The notes under the pieces were generated by a model. The model ran no database searches and was not told where the DNA came from. It saw nothing but the letters and a program-made list of their open reading frames with translations. The position numbers were made by a program, and so were the translations under genes. From positions 1-64,000 of the forward strand of contig NZ_FNUC01000003.1 in NCBI RefSeq assembly GCF_900106035.1: a DNA stretch of 64,000 nucleotides. The letters are read 5' to 3'. Positions 57,261-64,000 of the stretch are shown here, in pieces; the first letter of the stretch is position 1; each line of letters opens with the position of its first letter. This stretch comes from Jiangella alba (lineage in GTDB: Bacteria; Actinomycetota; Actinomycetes; Jiangellales; Jiangellaceae).

Positions 57261-58391
57261 GTGGAGAAGCTCACCTGGAACCAGGTGCTGGCCCGCCGGC
57301 TGCGGCGCCTGCACGTCACCGACCCGTCCGCCGGTCTCGTCGACACCGCGGGCCGGTTGGTGGGGCTGCACGCGCAGGTGGCGTCGTCCGCCGAGCTGAT
57401 CGCCGCCGTCCGCACGCCGGGCTACGCGCTCGGCGACACCGGCACGGCGCTGTGGACCGACCGCACGCTGGTGAAGACGTGGGGCATGCGCGGCACGCTG
57501 CACCTGTTCCCGTCGCACGAGCTGCCGCTGCTGGTGGCGGCCTGGGCGCAGCGGCAGTGGCCCAACGTCAACGCCGCGTGGGAGCGCTACCACGGCGTCA
57601 ACCTCGCCGTGTTGCAGCAGGTCACCGAGATCATCGGCCAGGTGCTGCCGGGCCGGGTGCTCACCCGCGAGGAACTGCTGGCCGAGATCGCCCGCGAGGT
57701 CCGCGCCCCCGGCATCGCCGACGCGGTGCGGTCGGGGTGGGGCCAGATGTTCAAGCCGGCCGCGGCGGGCGGCCTGCTCTGCTCGGGGCCTGAGCGCGAC
57801 CGCAACGTCACCTTCACCAGCCCGCGCACCTGGCTGCCCGACGTCTCGTGGGACGACCAGCCCGACCAGCACACCGCCCTGAGCACGCTCATCGAGCGGT
57901 TCCTCGACATCTACGGGCCGGCCACCCACGTCGACTTCAGCCGCTGGTGGGGCATCGACGCCGCGAAGGCGCGGCGGGTCTTCAAGGAGCACGCCGAGGT
58001 CATGGTCGAGGCCGAGGTCGACGGCGTCGCGTGCTGGTCCACGCCGGCGGCGCTGGCCGACCTCCAAGCGCACGAGGGCGACGACGGCGGCGGCGTCCAC
58101 CTGCTGCCCGGCTTCGACCCGTACGTCATCGCGCCCATCGGGCACCGCGTGCACACCGTGCCCGACGGCTTCATCGACCGCGTGTCGCGCGCCGCCGGCT
58201 GGATCTCGCCGGTCGTGCTGGTCGACGGCGTCGTGCGCGGCGTCTGGAGCCACGAGCTGAAGAACGGCGCGCTGACCATCACCGTCGAACCGTTCGCCAA
58301 GGTCAGCGCCGCCACGAAGAAGGCCGCGACGGCCGCGGCCCGGCGCTACGGAGAACTGTTCGACGCCGAGCCGCGGCTCACCTGGGGGTGA
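57261..58391 (+). CDS. Winged-helix DNA-binding protein, AlkZ/YcaQ-like (HTH_42)
   Basis: A 376-residue protein of the HTH_42 family, which contains DNA glycosylases such as AlkZ and YcaQ. 'LVGLHAQVASSAELIAAVRTPGYAL' is the family N-terminus; 'VKTWGMRGTLHLFPSHEL' and 'HLLPGFDPYVIAPIGHR' are other conserved blocks. The catalytic Q-x-Q/D position reads His-Ala-Gln, as recalled for the AlkZ-like 2 subgroup, whose activity on interstrand crosslinks is less certain. GTG start chosen because homology begins at 'EKLTWNQV'. Converges with the PPOX gene, 4 bp away. Confidence 0.82.
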   Translation: MEKLTWNQVLARRLRRLHVTDPSAGLVDTAGRLVGLHAQVASSAELIAAVRTPGYALGDTGTALWTDRTLVKTWGMRGTLHLFPSHELPLLVAAWAQRQWPNVNAAWERYHGVNLAVLQQVTEIIGQVLPGRVLTREELLAEIAREVRAPGIADAVRSGWGQMFKPAAAGGLLCSGPERDRNVTFTSPRTWLPDVSWDDQPDQHTALSTLIERFLDIYGPATHVDFSRWWGIDAAKARRVFKEHAEVMVEAEVDGVACWSTPAALADLQAHEGDDGGGVHLLPGFDPYVIAPIGHRVHTVPDGFIDRVSRAAGWISPVVLVDGVVRGVWSHELKNGALTITVEPFAKVSAATKKAATAAARRYGELFDAEPRLTWG

Positions 58392-58395
58392 TGCG

Positions 58396-58791
58396 TCAGG
58401 CGGCCTCTTCGTGCACCCGGTCCACGGCGACGCGCACCGTCACCCGCTGCTCGCCCTCCTTGCGGAACGGGTAGCTGTCGGCGTCGAGGTACTTCTTCGC
58501 CAGCCGGTCGATCACGTCGTCGCCGTCGTCGGTGGTGAGGGTGGCGCGGCCGGTGACGCTGGCCCACCGCCACGCGTTGTCCGGGTCCAGCACGCTCACC
58601 GAGACGACGTCGTTCTCACGCAGCCGCCGCTCCTTCACCCGGCCGGCGGCGGTGTTGAAGACCACGCCGTCGCCGTCGACGTCCACCCAGACGATCGAGT
58701 TGTGTGGGCGGCCGTCGGCGTCGAGGACGGTGGCCCAGGCCGGGATCGGGCGGGAGAACAGCTCACGGGCGGTGTCCGACAGAGCGGGCAT
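58396..58791 (-). CDS. PPOX-class (F420/FMN) split-barrel oxidoreductase
   Basis: A 131-residue pyridoxamine-phosphate-oxidase-like protein. 'WATVLDADGRPHNSIVWVDVDGDGVVFNT', 'RLRENDVVSVSVLDPDNAWRWASVTGRA' and 'DRLAKKYLDADSYPF' are the blocks of the actinobacterial F420-dependent (TIGR03618-like) group; the cofactor cannot be decided from sequence. The start at 58791 gives the family length. Upstream (58816-58849) are two small dyads, TTGAC-GT-GTCAA and GTGTTG...CAACAC, that may be regulatory. Confidence 0.85.
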   Translation of the reverse strand: MPALSDTARELFSRPIPAWATVLDADGRPHNSIVWVDVDGDGVVFNTAAGRVKERRLRENDVVSVSVLDPDNAWRWASVTGRATLTTDDGDDVIDRLAKKYLDADSYPFRKEGEQRVTVRVAVDRVHEEAA

Positions 58792-58876
58792 ACGGGTGCA
58801 TCCCTTCAGAAAAGGTTGACGTGTCAAGTGTTGCCACTATCGACAACACCGGACGCACCCGTGGTCCTTCCCGGAA

Positions 58877-60658
58877 TCAGCCTTCGATCGTGCAGATGAC
58901 GGCGCCGTTCGCGATGGTCGCACCGACCTCGGCGGTCAGCCCGGTGACCGTGCCGGCCTTGTGCGCCGTGATGGGCTGCTCCATCTTCATCGCCTCCATG
59001 ACGACGACGACGTCACCTTCGGCGACGCTCTGGCCGTCCTCGGCGACCACCTTGATGATGGTCCCCTGCATCGGCGACGTGAGCGCGTCGCCGCCGGCCG
59101 CGGCCGCACCGGCCCGCCCGGACGAGCGCCGCACCGGCCGCCGGGCCGCCCCGGCCCCCGCGCCGACGAGGGCGGACGAGCCCAGCCCGGCCGGCAGCAC
59201 GACCTCCAGCCGCTTGCCGCCGATCTCGACGGTGATGCGCTCGCGCGCGTCGTCACCCTCCGGCGCGGCGTCGGCGGCGAACGGCGCGAACGGGTTCGTC
59301 CACTCGGTCTCGATCCAGCGGGTGTGCACGGCGAACGGCTCGTCGTCGGCGGCGGGGACGAAGGCGGGGTCGTCGAGGACGGCGCGGTGGAACGGGATGA
59401 CCGTGGCCAGGCCGCCGACCTCGAACTCGGCCAGCGCCCGCCGCGCCCGCTCGACCGCCTGACGCCGCGAGGCGCCGGTGACCACCAGCTTGGCCAGCAG
59501 GGAGTCGAAGTTCTGCCCGACGACGCTGCCCGCCTCGACGCCGGCGTCGACGCGCACGCCCGGTCCGGACGGCGGCCGGAACGTGGTGACGGCGCCCGGG
59601 GTGGGCAGGAAGTTGCGCCCGGGGTCCTCGCCGTTGATGCGGAACTCGATCGAGTGCCCGCGCACGACCGGGTCGTCGTAGCCCAGTTCCTCGCCCTCGG
59701 CGACGCGGAACATCTCACGGACGAGGTCGAGGCCGGTGACCTCCTCGGTGACCGGGTGCTCGACCTGCAGCCGGGTGTTGACCTCGAGGAACGAGATGGT
59801 GCCGTCGAGGCCGACCAGGAACTCGCAGGTGCCGGCGCCGACGTAGCCGGCCTCGCGCAGGATGGCCTTGGACGCGCGGTACAGCTCGGCGTTCTGCTCG
59901 TCGGTGAGGAATGGCGCCGGCGCCTCCTCGACCAGCTTCTGGTGCCGCCGCTGCAGCGAGCAGTCGCGGGTCGAGACGACGACGACGTTGCCGTGGCGGT
60001 CGGCCAGGCACTGGGTCTCGACGTGGCGCGGGCGGTCGAGGTAGCGCTCGACGAAGCACTCGCCGCGGCCGAACGCCGCGACGGCCTCGCGCACCGCGGA
60101 CTCGTACAGGTCGGGGATCTCGTCCAGCGTGCGGGCCACCTTGAGGCCGCGCCCGCCGCCGCCGAAGGCGGCCTTGATGGCGACCGGCAGCCCGTGCTCC
60201 TCGGCGAACGCGACGACCTCGGCGGCGCCGGTGACGGGGTCGGAGCTGCCGGCGACGAGCGGTGCGCCGGCCCGCGCGGCGATGTGCCGGGCGCTGACCT
60301 TGTCGCCCAGTGCGGTGATGGCGGCCGGCGGCGGGCCGATCCAGACCAGCCCGGCGTCGAGGACGGCCTGCGCGAACCCGGCGTTCTCGGCGAGGAAGCC
60401 GTAGCCGGGGTGGACGGCGTCGGCGCCGGAGCGCGCGGCGACGTCGAGCAGCTTCGCGATGTCGAGGTAGGTCTCGGCGGCGGTCTCGCCGCCGAGCGCG
60501 TACGCCTCGTCGGCGAGCCGGGCGTGCGGCGCGTCGCGGTCGCCGTCGGCGTAGACGGCCACGCTGGTGAGGCCGCCGTCGCGGCAGGCGCGGATGACCC
60601 GCACCGCGATCTCGCCCCGGTTGGCCACGAGAACCTTGCTGATCCGGCGGTACTCCAC
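58877..60658 (-). CDS. Acetyl-/propionyl-CoA carboxylase alpha subunit (biotin carboxylase + BCCP)
   Basis: A 593-residue two-domain subunit. The biotin carboxylase starts '[22 protein letters not shown]', with the ATP-grasp lid '[26 protein letters not shown]' (quoted in part), '[17 protein letters not shown]' and '[22 protein letters not shown]'. A linker leads to the C-terminal biotinyl domain with '[19 protein letters not shown]', the biotin-accepting Lys being in 'AMKM'. This is the AccA/AccA3 type of actinomycetes that pairs with separate carboxyltransferase beta subunits (not in the window) to make malonyl- or methylmalonyl-CoA. Confidence 0.96.
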   Translation of the reverse strand: MEYRRISKVLVANRGEIAVRVIRACRDGGLTSVAVYADGDRDAPHARLADEAYALGGETAAETYLDIAKLLDVAARSGADAVHPGYGFLAENAGFAQAVLDAGLVWIGPPPAAITALGDKVSARHIAARAGAPLVAGSSDPVTGAAEVVAFAEEHGLPVAIKAAFGGGGRGLKVARTLDEIPDLYESAVREAVAAFGRGECFVERYLDRPRHVETQCLADRHGNVVVVSTRDCSLQRRHQKLVEEAPAPFLTDEQNAELYRASKAILREAGYVGAGTCEFLVGLDGTISFLEVNTRLQVEHPVTEEVTGLDLVREMFRVAEGEELGYDDPVVRGHSIEFRINGEDPGRNFLPTPGAVTTFRPPSGPGVRVDAGVEAGSVVGQNFDSLLAKLVVTGASRRQAVERARRALAEFEVGGLATVIPFHRAVLDDPAFVPAADDEPFAVHTRWIETEWTNPFAPFAADAAPEGDDARERITVEIGGKRLEVVLPAGLGSSALVGAGAGAARRPVRRSSGRAGAAAAGGDALTSPMQGTIIKVVAEDGQSVAEGDVVVVMEAMKMEQPITAHKAGTVTGLTAEVGATIANGAVICTIEG

Positions 60659-60708
60659 GCTGGCTCCCTCCCAGAACTGCTGGCGAGTCTAGGGTGTCGC
60701 GTTCCCAG

Positions 60709-60737
60709 GCAACCCGCGCGGCCGGTGCTGCGTGTTC
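60709..60737 (+). promoter_or_regulatory. ECF-type promoter before sigma gene 1
   Basis: GCAACC (60709-60714) and CGTGTTC (60731-60737) are separated by exactly 16 bp, 36 bp before the ATG. The same two boxes at the same spacing precede sigma gene 2 (62685-62713), although the spacers differ. Confidence 0.65.
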
Positions 60738-60773
60738 ACGGCAATGACGCGATACGGGCAGAGCGGGGTCGTG

Positions 60774-61340
60774 ATGCTAATACAGTCCCCTGACGGGGAA
60801 ACCGCACCGGCCGTGGGCGCGACGGTGATGGCGGGCCGCATCGAGCCGGACGAGGCGACGATGGATTTCGAGGAGTTCGCCCGGGCCAGTCTGCCCGGTC
60901 TGCTGCGCTATGGACACGCGCTGACGGGGTCGCCGCACGACGCGGCCGACCTCGTGCAGACAGCGCTGGAGAAGGCCGGCGCCCGGTGGTCGAAGATCAC
61001 CCGGCACGACGCCGACCCGATCGCCTACGTGCGGCGATCGATGGCCAACGCGCACGTGAGCCGCTGGCGGCGGCGCCGGCGCGAGGTGCTGGTCGACGAG
61101 TTCCCGGACCAGGGCGTGGCCCTGCCGGACCGCCTCGACGGCGAGCCGCTCTGGCACGCGCTGGCCGAACTGCCGCCGCGGCAGCGAGCCGTGGTGGTGC
61201 TGCGCTACTACGAGGACCTGTCCGAGGCGGAGATCGCCGCGGCTCTGGGCATCACCGCGGGCACGGTGAAGAGCCAGGCGAGCAAGGCACTGACGAAGTT
61301 GAGGGCGAGCATGTCCTCGGTGGAGGGACGAGACCGATGA
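60774..61340 (+). CDS. SigE-family ECF RNA polymerase sigma factor 1
   Basis: A 188-residue sigma factor. Region 2 is around 'FEEFARASLPGLLRYGHALTGSPHDAADLVQTALEK' (quoted in part), region 4 around 'LPPRQRAVVVLRYYEDLSEAEIAAALGITAGTVKSQASKAL'. It belongs to the group named SigE family in actinomycetes. The start is uncertain (ATG 60774 or GTG 60771; an inner ATG at 'MDFEEF' is possible). The upper start is preferred because the N-terminal segment is conserved in paralogue 2 with only a frame-preserving 3-nt gap. It is coupled (ATGA) to the next gene, and the ECF-type promoter suggests autoregulation. Confidence 0.9.
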   Translation: MLIQSPDGETAPAVGATVMAGRIEPDEATMDFEEFARASLPGLLRYGHALTGSPHDAADLVQTALEKAGARWSKITRHDADPIAYVRRSMANAHVSRWRRRRREVLVDEFPDQGVALPDRLDGEPLWHALAELPPRQRAVVVLRYYEDLSEAEIAAALGITAGTVKSQASKALTKLRASMSSVEGRDR

Positions 61341-62680
61341 ACGACTTCGACGACGATCTGCGCCGCCTGCTGGGTGACGACCGGCTCGCGCTGACACCGC
61401 GCGCCGACGCCGTCGACCGCATCGTCAGGGGCGCCCGGCGCCGTCGCGCCGCACGGGTGGCCGCGACCGCGGCGGGCAGCGTGGGTCTGGTGGCCGCGGT
61501 GACGGTGGGATCGTTCGCGGTGGCCGGCCAGTTCACCGCCGCGCCGGACCCCGTGCAGCCGGCCGAGACCCCGTCCGTCCCGACCGACGACCCGACGCCG
61601 GCACCCAGCGAGACCCCGACGGCCGCCGCGCCGGTGGTGGTCTACCCGAACGAGGGCATCGACGGCCTCACCGTCGGCACGAAGCTGGCCGACCTGGAGA
61701 ACGTCGACGGCGTCGAGATCACCCGGTACGCGCCGGAGGACGGCTACAGCGAGCTCTGCTACGGCGAGTACCGCAGCCCGAGCGCGCACGGGTACATCTC
61801 GACCCGGGGAACGTTCGGGATGGTCCCGGACGACCTGGACCCGTACTACGAGGTGTCCACCGTGAGCTTCGACGTGCCGGTGGCGACCCCCGAGGGGATC
61901 ACGCCGGGCGCCACCGAGACCGACCTCTTCGCGGCGTACCCGAACCTCGATCTCTACGGCAAGCCCGACGACGGGCACCGGGCGGTGTTCGAGGGCGAGG
62001 ACATCATCCAGCGCGGCTGGGACTTCCCGGTGACCGGCGGCGTCGTCACCGAGATCGTCATGGAGGGCCTGCACCAGTGTCAGAAGGCGCCGATCCTCGA
62101 CCCGCCCACCGGCGGCGACGAGGGCGAGGAGGAGCCGGCCGACCCGCCGGACGGCACCGAGCCGGCCGACGACCCCACCGAGACGCCCGGCGACACCGAC
62201 ACACCCGGTGGCGGCACCGAGGCCGGGTGGAGCGTCGACGGCGACGAGATCCTGTCCCCGATCCGGCTCGGCATGACGCTGGCGGAGCTGCAGGCGGTCG
62301 AGGGCGTGCAGATCAGCACCGACGGCGGCGGCGACGGGATCTGCTACGGCAGCTTCACGCTGGGCACGCAGACCGGCGCGATCTCGGTGCGGCGCGACTT
62401 CGGCAGCGACGACCCGCCGGAGCCCGCCGGGTCGGACGACGACTACCGCGTCACGTACTTCTCGACCAGCGACCCGGCCGCGACGACGCCGCTCGGGATC
62501 GGCCCGGGGTCGACCTTCGAGCAGGTGCGCGAGGCCTACCCGGACGTCGTCACCGGCGACACCTTCGACGCCTACGTGCCCGACGCGGGGAACCCGGCGG
62601 TGCGCTGGCTGTTCGTGTCGGGCGACGGCGAGACGGTCGCGAGCCTGGGCCTCGACGCCGGCCAGAACTGCTGGGGCTGA
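61337..62680 (+). CDS. Membrane partner protein 1 of the sigma module (duplicated domain)
   Basis: A 447-residue protein. A ~35-residue basic cytoplasmic part with conserved start 'MNDFDDDLRRLLGDDRLAL' leads to one membrane helix (~37-60). Outside, Pro/Thr-rich linkers separate two copies of a ~60-residue domain, near residues 107-165 and 305-360, with the pattern V-G-x-K/M-L-A-(D/E)-L ... V-x-G-V-x-I ... CYG-x-(F/Y) ... G-(Y/A)-IS-x-R. Each has one conserved Cys in CYG. There is no zinc-finger anti-sigma motif. The gene order and start overlap suggest it is the signal-sensing or anti-sigma partner (inference). Confidence 0.75.
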   Translation: MNDFDDDLRRLLGDDRLALTPRADAVDRIVRGARRRRAARVAATAAGSVGLVAAVTVGSFAVAGQFTAAPDPVQPAETPSVPTDDPTPAPSETPTAAAPVVVYPNEGIDGLTVGTKLADLENVDGVEITRYAPEDGYSELCYGEYRSPSAHGYISTRGTFGMVPDDLDPYYEVSTVSFDVPVATPEGITPGATETDLFAAYPNLDLYGKPDDGHRAVFEGEDIIQRGWDFPVTGGVVTEIVMEGLHQCQKAPILDPPTGGDEGEEEPADPPDGTEPADDPTETPGDTDTPGGGTEAGWSVDGDEILSPIRLGMTLAELQAVEGVQISTDGGGDGICYGSFTLGTQTGAISVRRDFGSDDPPEPAGSDDDYRVTYFSTSDPAATTPLGIGPGSTFEQVREAYPDVVTGDTFDAYVPDAGNPAVRWLFVSGDGETVASLGLDAGQNCWG

Positions 62681-62684
62681 TCGA

Positions 62685-62713
62685 GCAACCAACCGGCCCG
62701 TCCGCGCGTGTTC
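62685..62713 (+). promoter_or_regulatory. ECF-type promoter before sigma gene 2
   Basis: GCAACC (62685-62690), a 16-bp spacer, then CGTGTTC (62707-62713), 37 bp before the ATG. Boxes and spacing are identical to those before sigma gene 1. It begins 4 bp after the stop of the first membrane-partner gene, so module 2 has its own promoter. Confidence 0.65.
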
Positions 62714-62750
62714 CTGATCAACGAGGCAGGGACGGCGAAGCGGGGTCGTG

Positions 62751-63314
62751 ATGTTCATTCAGTCCCCAGGCGGGGAGGCCGCACCGGCCGTGGGCGCGAC
62801 GGTGGTGGGCCGCTCGGAGACGGGCGAGGCGACGGTGGAGTTCGAGGACTTCGTCCGGGCGAGTCTGCCCGGGCTGCTGCGGTACGGACACGCGCTGACG
62901 GGGTCGCCGCACGACGGCGCCGACCTCGTGCAGACGGTGCTGGAGAAGGTGGGGTCGCGCTGGGCGAAGCTGATGCGCCAGGACGTCGACCCGCTCGCCT
63001 ACGTGCGCCGGTCCATGGCCAACGCGCACGTGAGCCGCTGGCGGCGGCGCCGGCGTGAGGTGCTGGTCGACGAGTTCCCGGAGCGCGCGGTCATGCCGCC
63101 CGACCGCCTCGACGGCGAGCCGGTGTGGCAGGCGCTGGCCCAGCTGCCGCCGCGGCAGCGGGCGGTGCTGGTGCTGCGCTACTACGAGGACTTCTCCGAG
63201 GCGCAGATCGCGGCGACGCTCGGTATCTCCGCGGGCACGGTGAAGAGCCAGGCGAGCAAGGCGCTGGCGAAGTTGAGGGCGAGTCTGTCCTCGGTGGAGG
63301 GAAGCGACCGATGA
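62751..63314 (+). CDS. SigE-family ECF RNA polymerase sigma factor 2
   Basis: A 187-residue paralogue of sigma factor 1. The two are near identical across region 2.3-2.4 ('YVRRSMANAHVSRWRRRRRE' is the same in both) and in region 4 ('AGTVKSQASKAL'), and differ mostly in the linker ('ERAVMPPDRLDG') and N-terminus. It begins with ATG 62751 (GTG 62748 is the alternative). The near-identical DNA-binding regions suggest overlapping promoter specificity, and both genes carry the same upstream boxes. Coupled to the following partner gene by ATGA. Confidence 0.9.
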   Translation: MFIQSPGGEAAPAVGATVVGRSETGEATVEFEDFVRASLPGLLRYGHALTGSPHDGADLVQTVLEKVGSRWAKLMRQDVDPLAYVRRSMANAHVSRWRRRRREVLVDEFPERAVMPPDRLDGEPVWQALAQLPPRQRAVLVLRYYEDFSEAQIAATLGISAGTVKSQASKALAKLRASLSSVEGSDR

Positions 63315-64000
63315 ACGAGTTCGACGACGAGTTGCGCCGGATCTTCGGCGACGACCGGCTCGCGGTGCCGCCCGGCTCGGACGCGGTCGGGCGCATCGTC
63401 CGCGGTGCCCGCCGACGGCGCACCGTGCGCATGGTCGCCTCCGCCGCGGGCTCGGTCGGCCTGGTGGCGGCGGTCGCGTTCGGCTCGATGGCCGTCACCG
63501 GGCAGTTCACCGCGGCGCCCACGTACGAGCCGCAGCCGGCCGAGTCGCCGGAGGTCAGGCCGGCGCCCGAGCTGACGCCCGACAGCGAGACGCCGCCCAA
63601 GGGCGCGGCCGCCCCGTCCGGCGACATCACCGGCGACGCGACCGGCGAGGCCAGTGGCCCGTCCACGGCCGACCCGGCGACGGAGCAGCCCATCGGCGCC
63701 GACCCGGGCGGCGAGGCGTCCGGCGACGTCCCCGAACCGGTCGACGTCAGCGGGTTGCCGCTGTTCGACCCGGCCGCGCCGTTCGACGGCGTCCAGGTGC
63801 GCATGACGCTGGCCGAGCTGGCCAGTGTCCCCGGGATCGAGATCACCCGGCTGAGCAGCGACCCCCGCAGCATCTCGCCGGCCGCCTGCTACGGCTCGTT
63901 CCGCACGGCGACCTCGCACGGCTACATCTCGCTGCGCGGTGCCTGGGGGAGCCCGCCGGACGACCCGGCCGAACTGTACGCCGCGTACGAGGTCGCGACC
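63311..64000 (+). CDS. Membrane partner protein 2 of the sigma module (3' end cut off)
   Basis: The first 230 codons are visible; the gene runs off the right edge. It opens 'MNEFDDELRRIFGDDRLAV', followed by a membrane helix (~37-60) and a long Pro/Glu/Ala-rich linker that differs from partner 1 ('GDITGDATGEASGPSTADPA'). The first copy of the CYG domain begins at ~155: 'VRMTLAELASVPGIEITRL', 'CYGSFRTATSHGYISLRG'. It is clearly paralogous to the protein at 61337, with the extracytoplasmic linker diverging fastest. Whether it has the second domain copy cannot be seen. Confidence 0.85.
   Translation, partial: MNEFDDELRRIFGDDRLAVPPGSDAVGRIVRGARRRRTVRMVASAAGSVGLVAAVAFGSMAVTGQFTAAPTYEPQPAESPEVRPAPELTPDSETPPKGAAAPSGDITGDATGEASGPSTADPATEQPIGADPGGEASGDVPEPVDVSGLPLFDPAAPFDGVQVRMTLAELASVPGIEITRLSSDPRSISPAACYGSFRTATSHGYISLRGAWGSPPDDPAELYAAYEVAT

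Noticed and set aside
58799-58827. Sigma-70 promoter (TTGACA at 58822-58827 on the minus strand) for the PPOX gene
   Set aside because: No acceptable -10 sequence is found at 16-18 bp spacing; the TTGACA is part of a small dyad instead.

Overview
The window is about 72% GC with strongly GC-biased third positions, many GTG starts and dense, often overlapping genes. Together with an AfsR/SARP regulator, F420/LLM-type enzymes, a mycothiol-isomerase-like protein, SigE-family sigma factors and an AccA3-type carboxylase, this points to a filamentous-type actinomycete (Actinomycetota). The genus cannot be fixed from the sequence. No rRNA, tRNA, CRISPR array or transposase was found.

Layout. 0-5 kb: end of a nucleoside ABC-permease gene, cytidine deaminase, a chymotrypsin-fold protease, a DinB-like protein, thymidine phosphorylase and a cupin. 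5-10 kb: a MocR regulator, a PaiB-like flavin protein divergent from an amidohydrolase, and a DoxX protein; two near-identical candidate MocR sites link them. 10.3-12.2 kb: nearly gene-free DNA full of hairpins and direct repeats. 12.2-16.6 kb: XRE-TPR regulator, kinase-like APH protein, pentapeptide/DinB protein and an unknown protein. 16.6-25.5 kb: ackA and pta (separated by an LLM oxidoreductase), DUF421, adenosine deaminase, PspC, a uridine-kinase-like protein and two RibD-C reductases. 25.6-29.5 kb: copper operon csoR-copZ-secreted protein-copA. 29.5-32 kb: XRE, PadR and a HAAS-like protein. 32-38 kb: a catalytic and a truncated aldehyde dehydrogenase, adenylate cyclase, a BNR-repeat secreted protein and deoC. 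38-44.6 kb: accessory block of a HisD-like dehydrogenase with LacI, sulfatase with DUF1269, and an APH protein. 45-55.4 kb: DUF1707 protein, phosphohexomutase, SARP regulator, DrrAB-type ABC exporter, purine nucleoside phosphorylase, lspA and an Lpd-like flavoprotein. 55.4-60.7 kb: Nudix, a Gly-rich membrane protein, winged-helix protein, PPOX protein and acyl-CoA carboxylase alpha. 60.7-64 kb: a tandemly duplicated SigE-family sigma factor plus membrane-partner module.

How the genes work together. A nucleoside catabolism set is spread over the window: uptake permease, Cdd, DeoA, Add, PNP, phosphopentomutase-like enzyme, DeoC and aldehyde dehydrogenases. It would convert nucleosides to bases and acetaldehyde/acetate, and AckA-Pta handles acetyl-phosphate.

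The most unusual signals are regulatory. (i) GCAACC-N16-CGTGTTC promoters are identical in front of both duplicated sigma genes. (ii) Three 7-bp direct repeats at exact 11-bp spacing sit upstream of the drrAB exporter next to the SARP gene. (iii) A ~48-bp hairpin repeat is present in five copies. (iv) Two long inverted repeats with TTGCAATGAGCAC arms lie just upstream of two regulator genes. (v) Twin candidate MocR operators connect a MocR gene to the paiB/amidohydrolase pair.
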